Notes under the pieces: generated by a model | Database searches by the model: none | What the model saw: only the letters and a program-made list of their open reading frames with translations | Told to the model about the DNA's origin: nothing | Assembly: GCA_008638375.1 (NCBI GenBank) | Contig: CM018035.1 | Span: 9,079,577-9,143,576 of the forward strand | DNA: 64,000 nt | Direction of reading: 5' to 3' | Origin: Nyssa sinensis | Taxonomy: Eukaryota > Streptophyta > Magnoliopsida > Cornales > Nyssaceae | Program-made: the position numbers and the translations under genes | In this document: piece after piece, positions 11,351 through 22,539 of the stretch | Layout of the letters: the number at the start of each line of letters is the position of its first letter | Numbering within the stretch: the first letter of the stretch is position 1

Positions 11351-12508
11351 AAATAAAATAGAGCATAAAATCAACCAAAATGGATAACACAAAATGCAAA
11401 ATCGATCACAATTGTTAGATTGTCTCGTATCGTCCGTCTCTAACTTCTCTGGTCACATCGTCCGTCTCTAATTCCTCTGATCTATATATAAGAGCTCTCT
11501 CCCTCTCTTTAACACCTGTGTTTTAAGAATCTGAATGAGTTGCGCCTCCAATTTCAATAACGATAAACATCATCAACAGGAATAAACTCCAAATTCACCT
11601 TCAACAAGAAAGCACCCACTTGTTGTGTCACTTTCATCTTTTTAATATACATATCTTTCTTAATTGTCTCCTCAAAATCTATCCATCTAATTCCTTAAGT
11701 TCTTTCGTAATCTGAAAGGTAGAATGCATGTCTCATCCACGAAAGAAATGGATAAACTCAAGTGTGACCACGTGAGGTCTCTATCATAAACATATTTCTC
11801 CATTGACATAGAAGATGCATGCGGATCCACACACAAAGTTGGTTCTTTATATGTAATTTGTTAAATCAAACTACTATTATATGCATAGAGATGCACGCGC
11901 GCGCGCACAAATATTGACATATTTAAATGCACTGATACACACACAGGCATACTATCTCCTCTATTTCTTTGATTCATGTCCCAAATCCAAGTTCTCCATT
12001 ATACCAACACTAGGTATATTTTACGATGCTATGCTTTTATTCAAATTAAAACCAAATTGCCTTATAAAAGTGATCTAAAATGGTTTCAAAAAGTATTTTA
12101 GATTGGATATCTCAACATACCGAGGCCCACGTTTTTAATATATTGGGAATTAATTTTTTACCGTAATTCTTCAATTATATTGCATAAGAATTTTAGATTG
12201 AGTGAGGATTTATTTCTATCTTCTTCTTATCTTATCTAAAATCCAATTTTGGTTTAAATGGCCAAAAGGTCTAGATTTGATTTTATCTCAATTTATCGAT
12301 TTTCCTAATTTTATTAGTTTTAGTATAAAAATTGTGGTTTCCTAAGAGCAATTTCAATGGTAAAAATCATTTTTGCAATGCTAAAGTTTAATTATAACAG
12401 TGCTATAATACCAAAAAAATTATTTTTTGACATTTCTACTCTAATAGTGAAATACTATTTTTTAGTAGAACTACCATTCCTCCTCTCAACTACCATTGCA
12501 GTTTGAGC

Positions 12509-13053
12509 CATAGTTATCAGAACTGGACCGGGTAATGAACCGGTGAAGGGACCGGTTAATGGTTCACTGGTTCAACCAGCTCAACCAATTTTATAATTAA
12601 CATATTAAAAATATCAATAAATATATTAAAAATTAAGAAAATAACAAGAAAAATATATTTTTTTTTTATTATCTAGTGATAAATAACAAAATATAAGCAT
12701 AATCATTAAAATTATCTTAATGTATAAGTTTAATATATTTGTATATATAACAAAAATACATGCAACAATATCTTATTTTATACTAAATTTTATCATTTAA
12801 TCATCAAATATAAGAAGTTTTGTGAGAAAAAAAAAGTTATGAGTGATAAAAAGACAAAATGTGGTTTAACTGATTTTTTTTTTTAAAATCCTCCAGTTCA
12901 CTCGGTTTTTTAAAAAATTGGCCAGTTCAACTAATTTTTCCCGATTCTTTAGCAAAACTGGTATTTGAATCGAATTGAGTCAAACCGATTTAATGTCTGA
13001 TTCCCGATTCAACCGGTTGAACCGGCTAGTTCGCTCCGGTTCTAATAACTATG
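12509..13053. mobile_element. MITE with 8-bp target duplication (545 bp)
   Basis: The terminal inverted repeats CATAGTTATCAGAAC and GTTCTAATAACTATG differ at one position. The flanks are a perfect 8-bp direct repeat, GTTTGAGC, at 12501-12508 and 13054-13061, which fits hAT. Near both ends are repeated ACCGG and GGTTCAACC blocks (subterminal repeats); the middle is plain AT-rich DNA with no coding capacity. The perfect duplication makes the boundaries firm. Confidence 0.8.
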
Positions 13054-13061
13054 GTTTGAGC

Positions 13062-13880
13062 GTTGAAACAAGAAAAAAAATTGGTCAAATCTAAACTGTG
13101 CATTTGAAACAATCTGAACTGTTGAGATCAATGATAGTTACTAAAACAAAAATCATATTTGAAAAAACATTTAACTCGATCAAATTTTGAGGCCATGAAT
13201 AACCAACTATTAGAGTACTGCTTTAAAGCTCAGCTACTAAAATATAACTATAGCAGCTCCAATCATTAGCGTGTATGTGGGGGTGCTAGGGGAGGTTGAG
13301 CTCCCCTTCCAAATTTTAGAAATTTGATTTTTTTACCCCTCTTTCTTATAGAATTTTTTTATGAAATTTAGGAATCCCCTCCAAATATTCATATTTTTAT
13401 AAAAGACCCTCTTTAAATTTCAATTCTTATACTTTCGCCCCTTCTATGTCAATAATTTGGATCTGCCATTAACTTCAAGGACTCAACTGTTGGAGCTACT
13501 CTAAACAAAATAATAATTTTTTATTGCTATAAATATATTGTAATAAACTTTTATTATTCAGACTTCATTAATAATATTCATATTACGATTTTGTTCATTT
13601 ACTTTGGTAAGTAGTCATCATTTTTGGATATTGAATTTGTTTGTATCATTGTTCATATTTCGTGGTACTTGTGCTTCACTAAGATGGAGAACAGAAAGAA
13701 AGAGAGCGGAAATAACCTAAAGTAATGAAGGCTGGAGTTAAAAGCAACAATAGGGTATAGAGGTGAGGCGAAATCCCAACAATAGAGTTTATTTATGAAT
13801 GCTCTGCTTTAAGGCTAAATTAACTTCTATGCCATTTTCCCTAACAACTACCCCTTAGTATTAAATCTATAAGAAAAGGC
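13062..13880. other. intergenic flank of the copia element
   Basis: AT-rich, with no gene or RNA feature seen. It ends with AAGGC (13876-13880), the left target-site duplication of the copia element. Confidence 0.6.
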
Positions 13881-14054
13881 TATCAATTGGATTGAATACC
13901 TCTTTCTGTGAGGGTTCTTCTATTATATAGAAAACATCAACGTGAGATATAAGGCTAAGAAACCGTAATTACAGCAATCTAGGAAACTAAATAAGACAAC
14001 TACAAATAGCCAATTATTTACAGAATATTTACAGCAATAATATCTAATTATGCC
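13881..14054 (-). repeat. copia 3' LTR, first part
   Basis: This is the left LTR in window order and the 3' LTR of the minus-strand copia element, matching 34629-34802 with about six differences. The first two bases read TA instead of the TG seen in the other LTR, a single transition. It breaks off at ATGCC, which is the duplicated target of the nested gypsy element. Confidence 0.95.
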
Positions 14055-14634
14055 TGATATACCACAAAAGAGCAAGACCAATCATCACTCGACACGTATG
14101 TCTATGGTCCAGCTCACGCTCGGCCAGTGGCTAGCGCCCAGCCATTCAGGACAGATCAAAAGGTCGGAAGAGGCCGAGCGCATGCCTCTAGAGCAGATAT
14201 ATGTCCAAGTAAAGCTCTCGGGGTCGAACACAAGACTCCAGAACAGAACTCTAGAGCTCATCACCACTTTAACGATTGTTGAGCAGGGAATAAGGAAACA
14301 GTCTTCAACAAGAAAACTACTACACATGTTTATCTCTACCTATGGTACAATGTCCAACAAGAAAACTACTATCTTCGATGATCAAATCCCTACTTTCATG
14401 GCTCCAAATCCTAATCAACTTAGGAAAGCCACAGCCTATAAATTAAACCCTAAAGGTACGCTTTATTTTTATGCTCATTCTTTGGCTTTCATTACAGTCT
14501 TTTCAATTCAGTTTACTTACTTAAGCATCGGAACGGCTACCACCGGAGCCAATCTGGTGGCCCTCTGATCCCCCTTTTGAGTGTTCTACAGGTTGCGGAG
14601 TCCAGATTTCTTGCGAGCCAAAAGTGCAGCATCA
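14055..14634 (+). repeat. gypsy element 1, 5' LTR (580 bp)
   Basis: Starts TGATATACCACAAAAGAGC and ends GTGCAGCATCA. A TATA-like TATAAATT lies at 14437-14444, about 200 bp before the LTR end, a plausible promoter for the genomic RNA. By eye it differs from the 3' LTR at roughly 36 positions once the hAT insertion and a 26-bp duplication are removed. This is an old insertion compared with element 2. Confidence 0.93.
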
Positions 14635-14637
14635 GTT

Positions 14638-14655
14638 TGGCGCCGTCTGTGGGAA
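14638..14655 (+). promoter_or_regulatory. gypsy element 1 primer-binding site
   Basis: TGGCGCCGTCTGTGGGAA lies three bases after the LTR end. It starts with the TGG complementary to a tRNA CCA end, and the same sequence occurs in element 2 at 51383. I do not assign the tRNA. Confidence 0.8.
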
Positions 14656-14712
14656 ACGACTAATCTCCAAGTGCTCTATTCGTAAACTTATTCTCCTTCT
14701 CACCGGAGAACC

Positions 14713-17700
14713 ATGGCCCCCAATCTTCGACCAAGGCAGAATGCTCAAAATCCTCAAAACTCTTAATGTCTGCCGCCGGCCCCACGAGCAAGAGGGCCGA
14801 CGGTTGATCCCATGCGATAAGAGATTGAGTCAATCAAACGACACAACGAACTAGTGCAGGAACAACTACTTGCCATATCTAGAACTTTGGCAATGCTTAC
14901 ACAAAATCAAGGGACGAGTCCTCCGAATCCGTCGGTCAATGTTACTGAAAGAACACAACCCCCTATTATCACTGAGAATGAAGAGCCCCATGTGGAGGCT
15001 CCAAATAACCGGCCTGGGGACCCCAAGGGTGTTGCTCACGTCGGTAGAGATCCACAGCCATCGGCAGCCCCAGGCTGGGGAACATTAGTCTTCATCCCTG
15101 ACGTCCATTACCGAAGCACTACTAGACCCCCAACTCCAAGGGCTTCAGGAGCACATCCGGCACCACAGGAGCCTCATCCCCAAGCAGCACCAATCCCTCT
15201 AGCTCGGAACCCTCCTCCGTCCGAGGGACGTGCTCAGCCCGACTACCCTGAAACAGAGGCTATAAGGCAAGGTTCACAAGAAGTTCGGCTTAGAGACCCA
15301 CGGAAGGTCGAAAAAATTGCAGAATCTATGGACCGAACAGTAGCTATGAGAGGTGTCTAGAACCATCCAGAGCAGGATGAGTTGGCCAGGCTGCTCGGAA
15401 GACTTGCCACCCCATTCACTCCTGCCATCATGTTAGAAGAAAGACCAAGGAAGTTCATTGTGCCAAAATTCACCCTATATGATGGGACTAGAGACCCAGG
15501 AGATCATCTATCGCACTACCAACACACGATGGCCCTTCACGGGGCCTCTGATGCCTTTATGTGCCGAACTTTCATTACCAGCTTAAAAGGTACCGCCCTA
15601 AAATGGTTCCACCACTTCCCACCGAACTCAGTTACCGGCTTCTATGAGCTCGGTAGGCAATTCCTGGACAGATTCATGACAAGCAGATGGCTCAGAAGGG
15701 GACCAGAATTCTTGCTAAATCTCAAACAGACTAAGGAAGAGTCCCTCAGGGCTTACATTGCACGCTTTAATGCCGAACTCACAGAGATAACCGACTGCAG
15801 CCCAGGTTTCCTTGTAGCTGCCTTAACTTTTAGTCTTGCTCACGGTGGCTTTAGAGATTCCTTGACAAAGAGCCCTCTTGCCAACATGGCGGCATTAATG
15901 GACCAGGCCAGAAAGTATATCAACTTAGAGGAAGCTAACCGCACGTCTCAAAAGGGCAAGGAGCAAACCCAGAGGGACAATCCGAAAAGGAAAGATCATA
16001 ATAAGGATGACCATAAAAGGGACCCCAGCAAAAAGAGAGCCAAGAGCCCAAAAAAGAGAACGGCACCCAAGGCTGTTTACAATTCCGGACCAAGGGAGTT
16101 TACTAACTTTACCCCTTTTAACACTACACTGAATCAAGTACTTCGGCAAATCCGAGATCGGGAAAACCTAAGATGGCCAAAACCAATCAAAGGAGATCCC
16201 AGCCTTTGGGACCAAGGTAAATATTGCAATTTTCATAAAGATCATGGGCATACGACTAACTCATGCAGGTCCTTAGATATGAGGTTGAGCAGTTGATAAA
16301 GAAAGGACGTCTTCGGGAGTTCATTAAGCAGGACGGGAGGTAGAACCCCCACGAAGATAAGCCTCAACAAAGGGCAGACCAGAGGCCCGAGCAGAGACAA
16401 GAGCAGAGGGAAGGACGGAATGAGCCTCAAAGGTAGAACAACCATGTCATTTACGTCCTCCATGCTGACTCCCCTATTACAGGAATGTCAAACAGAGCAA
16501 GAAAGAGGTATGCTCGGGAAGCTAGGGCTACCCCAGATGTATTGCAGATCACTAACGTCAAAAAAAGGCTCAAACCAGAACCGAAGATTCAGTTCACAGA
16601 ACGGGATCTAGCCAGGGTACACTGTCCTCACAGTGATGCCCTCGTCATCACTCTCAAGATTGCCAACTTCGAAATCAGAAGAGTTCTGGTTGATACCGGC
16701 AGCTCTGTTAACATATTGTTCTATGAGCCACTCAAACAGATAAAAATTGACCACCACAGCATCAAGCCTACCACCACCGTAATGGCAGTATTTGATGGTA
16801 ATCTCAGTACCCCATTAGCAAGGATCGACCTACCCACTACTGTAAGGGAAGGAGAAGGACAGAAAACCACCACCTCAGAATACATGGTGTTGAATATGAA
16901 ATCTCCTTACAATGTCATAATTGGGAGACCATGGCTACACCAGATAGGGGCGGTTACCTCGACCTTGCACCAATGTTTGAAGTATGTCCAGAATCAGAAT
17001 GTTCACTTTGTCAAAGGGTGTCAGCCGACTTTTCGGGAGTGCCATGCCATTGCACTCAAAGAGAAGACTACCAAATAGCAATTACAACATGCTCGGGACC
17101 GTGCAGATCCAATTCTCTCCCACAATCCCGAGGACGAAGGTTGCCCTTCCAGAATTGAAGAACCCCTAAGTCCAAGAGGACGGGACAGCCAAGCCAAACC
17201 TATTGGGGAGCCCATCAAAGTATTAGTCAGCTCAGAAGTAGTAGGGCGTTATTTGTACATTGGTCCAGACCTAACACATGCCGAGCAAGAGAAAATAATC
17301 AAGTTTCTGAAAAACAACCTCTCTATATTTGCGTGGGAGACCAAAGATATGGAGGGTATAGATCTAGACCTTATAACTCACAAGCTGATGGTAGATCCAG
17401 ACCACCCGCCAGTGAGACAAAAACGAAGGCCGCTAACTCCAGAGCGGCATCAGATCATAAACGAGGAGGTCCATAGGCTACTTGAAGCCAAGATGATACG
17501 TGAAGTGTTCTACCCAGATTGGCTGGCCAATACCATTCTGGTCAAAAAGAAAAGTGGCAAGTGGAGGGTCTGCGTTGACTATACAGACCTTAATAAAGCC
17601 TGCCCCAAAGACAACTTTCCACTACCAAGGATAGACCAGCTAGTTGACACTACTGTAAGGCACGAACTCATGAGTTTTATGGATGCCTATTCTGGGTATA

Positions 17701-20404
17701 ACCAAATCCAAATGTACCTTCTAGACTAGGAAAAGACAACCTTCATAACCGAACGAGGTCTCTATTACTACAGAGTAATGCCGTTCGGTTTAAAGAATGC
17801 TAGAGCCACATACCAGCGGTTGGTCAATAAGATGTTTGGCTCACTACTCGGCAATACCATGGAGGTGTACATTGATGACATATTGGTCAAAAGTTTGCAG
17901 AAAGGTAGTCACCTCAAGCACTTATCCCAGACCTTCAATATCTTAAGACAGCACAAGATGAAGCTCAATCCCTCGAAATGTACCTTCGGGGTGACGAAGG
18001 GAAAATTCCTGGGATACATTGTCTCTCAGAGGGGTATCGAGGCAGACCCGGCTCAGATCCAAGTTCTGATTGGACTGGAGTCACCAAAAACCAGAAAAGA
18101 CATTCAGACACTGAATGGCAGAATTGCGGCACTGAGCAGGTTTATTTCCAAATCTACTGATCGTTACCTACCCTTTTTCAGAGCTTTAAAGGGTAACAAA
18201 GCTTTACAATGGACGGAAGAATGCGAGAAAGCTTTTCAAGAACTGAAGGAATACCTTGCCTTTCCAGAGCTTCTGTCAAAACCAGTCCAAGGGGAAAAGC
18301 TACTCCTATACCTTGCAGTCTTTGAGAATGCGGTTAGCTTCGCACTAGTCAGACAGGACAGGGGAGTTCAGAGACCCATATTCTATGTCAGTAAGGCATT
18401 ACTCGACACAGAAAAGAGATACCCCGAGGTTGAAAAGTTTGCCTTCGCTTTGGTGATATCAGCTCGGAAACTCCAACCTTATTTCCAAGCCCATCCAATT
18501 GAAATCCCAATTGCCTATCCCCTGAGATCGATATTGAGGAAGCCTGAGGTTTCAGGAAGATTAGTGAAGTGGTCTGTGGAGTTAGAAGAATTTGACATAT
18601 CATATGTACCACGAAACTCTATCAAAGGACAAGCCTTGGCAGATTTCGTTGCCGAGTTCACCCCGGCACTTTAGAACAAGGCACAGCTCATTGAAACTTC
18701 AGGGACATGGCAGCTTTATATTGATAGGTCATCGACCGATCAGGGTTCTGGAGTAGGCCTGGTACTGCAGTCCCCTGACGGCCTCTTATTAGAAAAAGCA
18801 GTTAACTTGTGATTCAGAGCTTCCAACAATGAAGCAGAATACGAAGCCCTAATCCTAGGCATGAAGTTGGCTCTGGAATGCGAGGTTCAACACCTTGAGG
18901 TTTTCTCAGACTCCCAGTTGGTGGTAAGCCAAGTCCTGGGAGAATTCTTCGTAAAAGATGATAGGGTGCTTCGGTATTCCGAACTGGTGAACTTCTTGAA
19001 GCACTCCTTCCAGAAAATAGAAATAAGCCATAACTACAAGGCAGATGCTTTGGTGAATATGGTATCCCGCCTAAAGTCAAAAGGGAACTCCGTAGTAAAA
19101 ATCTCCTACCAACCAAGACCCAGCATAGAAGAAGCCCAAGTGGCCCAAATTACTGAACAACCCCAGAACTGGATGACCCAAATCCTCCAGTACTTGGAAT
19201 CGGGGCTCCTCCCAGAAGATAAAAACAAAGCAAGAAGAATCCGGATCATAGCGGCTCGGTACCTGATCCTGAACAATAAGCTTTACAGAAGGTCTTATTC
19301 TTAACCCCTGTTGAAATGCTTAGCTCCAGAAGAATCTCAGTATGTCTTGCCTGAAATACACGAAGGAATTTGCGGGAACCATAATGGGGGCAGAACAATA
19401 GCTCACCGAGCTCTAACACAAGGCTATTATTGGCTTAGTATGCTGAAGCAGGCTAAGGAGTACGTCCAAAAGTGCGATAAATGCCAAATGTTTGCTTCAT
19501 ATCAACACCAGCCCCATCACGAGCTCATCCCAATTACTAGTCCTTGGCCCTTTGCTCAGTGGGGGATGGACATTGTGGGCCCATTACCCAAATCCCCACC
19601 AAACAGGAAGTATCTTTTGGTAGCCATTGACTACTTCTCTAAATGGGCTGAAGCTGAACCTCTAACACATATCACTAAGAAGGAAGTTGAAAACTTCACT
19701 TGGAAGAACATTATGTGCAGGTTCGGGATACCACGTGTAATCATCTCTGATAATGGGATGCAGTTCACTAGCAAAGTCTTTAAGAAATTTTGTGAAAATC
19801 TCAACATCAGACAATACTTTGCCTCTCCAGGCCATCCACAAGCGAATGAGCAAGTAGAGGTCACCAACCGAACGATCCTTGATGCATTAAAGAAAAGGTT
19901 GGAGCAGGCCAAAAGAAAGTGGGCGAAGGAATTTCCTGGGGTTCTTTGGGCCTACAGAACAACCAGAAGAACTCCCACCTCTGAAACTCCCTTCTCACTG
20001 GCCTATGGTACAGAAGCAGTAATCTCGGTGGAGATGGGTATGCCAACTTTAAGGACTGAAGCTTTCGAACAAGAGTCCAATGATCAGTAGCTAGCAGAAA
20101 ATTTGGATTTGATTGAGAAAAAAGAGACCAAGCTAGAATAAGGATGGAAGCCTACCAGCAGAGAATGGTCAACAACTCCAAAGTGGGGCTCAGGACAGTC
20201 AGCTTTCAAGTTGGAGACTTTGTCTTAAGAAGAGCTTTTCCAAACACTAAAGATCCCACTATGGGAAAGTTGTCACCCAACTGGGAAGGCCCCTACAGAG
20301 TAACAAAGGTTGTTAGGCCTACAACTTACTGGCTAGAAGACATGGCTGGAAAATCCATTCCTAGACCTTAGAATGTAGAACATTTACGGAAGTATTATCA
20401 ATAA
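14713..20404 (+). pseudogene. gypsy element 1 gag-pol, decayed
   Basis: The reading frame starts MAPNLRPRQNAQ at 14713 and ends KYYQ-stop at 20402-20404, colinear with element 2. Recognisable parts: gag capsid region (about 15440-15800); CxxxHxxxHxxxxxC zinc-like motif (about 16223); protease DTG (about 16694); RT with YIDD (about 17868); RNase H; second RNase H with SDSQLV (about 18907); integrase HHCC (about 19350-19490) and DDE core (about 19567-19860). Premature stops at 14818, 15358, 16341, 16434, 17727, 18672, 19302 and 20088 each replace a CAA or CAG of element 2. Others are at about 18809 (from GGA) and about 20369 (from TGG). A 1-bp deletion lies near 16280 and another frame change near 20115. 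The stop at 17076 is shared with element 2 and is probably functional. Confidence 0.93.
17076..17084 (+). promoter_or_regulatory. UAG stop in readthrough context, element 1
   Basis: Codons AAA-TAG-CAA-TTA separate the protease end from the RT-side frame, which continues open in the same frame to the next decay stop. TAG-CAA-TTA fits the known plant-virus leaky-stop consensus UAG-CAR-YYA (tobamovirus type). The position and context are identical in element 2 at 53817. Unlike the other stops in this copy, it is not a CAR-to-TAR change relative to its sister. Confidence 0.75.
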
Positions 20405-20434
20405 AGATTTTTTTTTTCAATACCTCTACAAAGT

Positions 20435-20745
20435 GTTCATCTCTAATGCACAGACCTTCAGAGTCTGGTCCATCTCTAATGCACAAGCCTTCAGAGTCTG
20501 GTCCATCTCTAATGCACAGGCCATCAGAGCCTAGTCTATCTCTAATGCACAGGCCTTCAGAGCCTGGTCCATCTCTAATGCACAGGCCTACAGAGCCTGG
20601 TCCATCTCTAATGCACAGGCCTTCAGAGCCTGGTCCATCTCTAATGCACAGGCCTTCAGAGCCTGGTCCATCTCTAAATGCACAGGCCTTCAAAAGCCTG
20701 GTGCATCTTTAATGCACAGGCCTTCAGAGCCTAGTCCATCTTCAA
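20435..20745 (+). repeat. 33-bp tandem hairpin array, element 1
   Basis: About nine units of 33 bp follow the pol stop directly. The core is TCTAATGCACAGGCC, then TTCAGA, then GCCTGGTCCA. Within a unit CAGGC and GCCTG are inverted around a 6-7 base loop, so each unit can form a small hairpin. Because 33 is divisible by 3, open frames on both strands run through the array; these are repeat artefacts, not proteins. The array is homologous to the longer one in element 2 (57200-57810). Confidence 0.9.
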
Positions 20746-20995
20746 TATACATATTCAATAATCCAGTCCATCCAAAGATAGAAGTTTCGAACATCTTCAA
20801 CTAATGCCTAATTACTATTTACACAAGTTTCCTAGATCAGTAGATCCTCAGAGCTGATTCTTAGGTTACTTAGCTTATGTACTAACAAGCAACGAATACT
20901 ACAGTACCGAGCTGGTTTAAAGTACTTCAGTTCAAGGCGCAAGTTTTATGTAAGTTTCTTTGATCTACTCCCAGAACATACAAACGAATTACTGA

Positions 20996-21682
20996 TCAGC
21001 AGTGCTCGAAAAAGTGTTTTAACTCCAAAAGAACACATCCAAACATACGGTACATCAGATTTGAGGAAAAAGAATTCAATTTTATTGGTGATTCATAAAA
21101 TATTACATCAATACAAGAAGACTGGAAAGAAAACAAGTACACAGAAGCTACAACAAAGACATCACTATGTTTTGCGACATCATGGCTTTCTTCCTCGAGT
21201 CTCTCTAGTACAAGGGAAAGGGGCCTGAGTTCCAAACCTCCATTACCGCCGTCATCGACTTCCATTTGGAAGGAAGAAACCCTGAACCCCAATCTGCATC
21301 AAAAAGTACCCAGGCCATTTCATCATCACTGTCATTTATCTCAATACCAACGGATGATGAGGGCTCTGGGTCTCAAGAGACCTCCATTCTCCACCTTCGT
21401 TTTCCTCAAATTCGGCACGACACCCCAGTCAGCTTGAGCAAGGGTCTCTGCCAAGACACAAGGGGGAGAAGGCATCCCAACTTCGTCTTTATCACCAATG
21501 CTCTAGGCCTCAGTTGAATCAAGGAGGGTCCACCTCCAATCGGAGAAGTCTCGACCGGATGCTAAGATGGACAAAAAGATCTTTGCCTCTTCTAATCCTT
21601 CCTTGGAGACTGAATCAAAAGGAAGGATAATTCTCGGCCACAGTTTAATCATTCCCAACTCGAACTGAAAATCGTCAATCAT
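20996..21682 (-). pseudogene. gypsy element 1, short antisense gene (relic)
   Basis: Minus-strand frame with ATG at 21682, reading a start like MIDDFQFELGMIKLWP and later DSDDEMAWVLFDADWGSGF at about 21260-21330. Both segments are conserved in the counterpart in element 2 (58257-58826). A stop after RDFSDWRWTLLDSTEA breaks it here. A TATATATA motif on the minus strand at 21792-21799 lies about 115 bp upstream of the ATG. No known domain was recognised. Confidence 0.6.
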
Positions 21683-22539
21683 CTCCGGGCAAACAGCAAG
21701 CTTCTAAAGACATCCAAATTCTCTTCGACGAGGGAACAGTTTGAAAGCAAAAAAATGAAGAGATTGGGCGCAACCGTATGCCCCTCTCTCGTATATATAG
21801 ACCCTTGAAGCCCAAAAGCCACCTATTTGGACCGTCGCAATGGCTAAGGGAAAGGTTGGCTTCGAAAACCCAAACGACAACTGTATAAATAAACGACGCA
21901 TTAAATCATCCTCCCGGAATACCAAAAGACAGGTTGCGGGATATCCCTGAACAAACAGCCGTAGTTCAGTACTGAAGCTTCTAAAATGATGAAATAAGCA
22001 AAGTCTAATATACAGGCCTCCTATCCGATATGCAGACTTTCCAGTCTTATCTATTCCTTGACGGGCCACGCGTATAACAAAAGACCAACAACTCCGATGT
22101 ATTCCAGTCCTGGTCTTGGAAGCTTAGAAATAGAAGTTTCAATCGTCAGAGTGATGGTCACTAGCTACCTAGTTATTTTTACAAGTCTTTGGTTCAGAAC
22201 AATCTGCTTCGAAATTCTTCAGAATTTGCTTCCACTCTATGTGATACAAAATCAATATCGGATTCCTACTCATCTGATTATATTTGCTTTCTTATCTTAT
22301 TCTAATGAGACAGTCAGAATTAATCTTCAATCACTGTTTTATTGCGAATAATGAAGCTCAGAATGCAACTATTAACTATTGAGGAGCTGATCTGACATGC
22401 AATGGGTTCAAAACATCTATACTTGCAACAAAACTGACAAAAAGCAAGGGCACAAGAAAGATCTGAAGAAAAGACAAGTTTATTGATAAAATGTAACTTA
22501 TTACATCAAAAGCTGGCTAAACAAAAGGGTTGAAGTTGA

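Larger units (their letters stand above)
9330..12508. other. 5' flank of the PIRL exon and AT-rich intergenic DNA
   Basis: Immediately upstream of the PIRL ATG is a CT-rich leader on the minus strand (about 9330-9380), as expected of a plant 5' UTR. A plus-strand open frame at 9389-9688 has no recognised domain. The rest is AT-rich. It includes the LTR-like stretch and the exon-like fragment listed separately, and a (CG/CA)n patch near 11896. Confidence 0.45.

Noticed and set aside
20361..20712. Repeat 'proteins' with 11-residue periodicity on both strands
   Set aside because: The period equals the 33-bp DNA repeat; the open frames are a by-product of the array.
20430..20750. CRISPR-like regular array in element 1 (and 57200-57810 in element 2)
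   Set aside because: Units are contiguous tandem repeats in a plant retrotransposon, without unique spacers of constant length and without cas genes.
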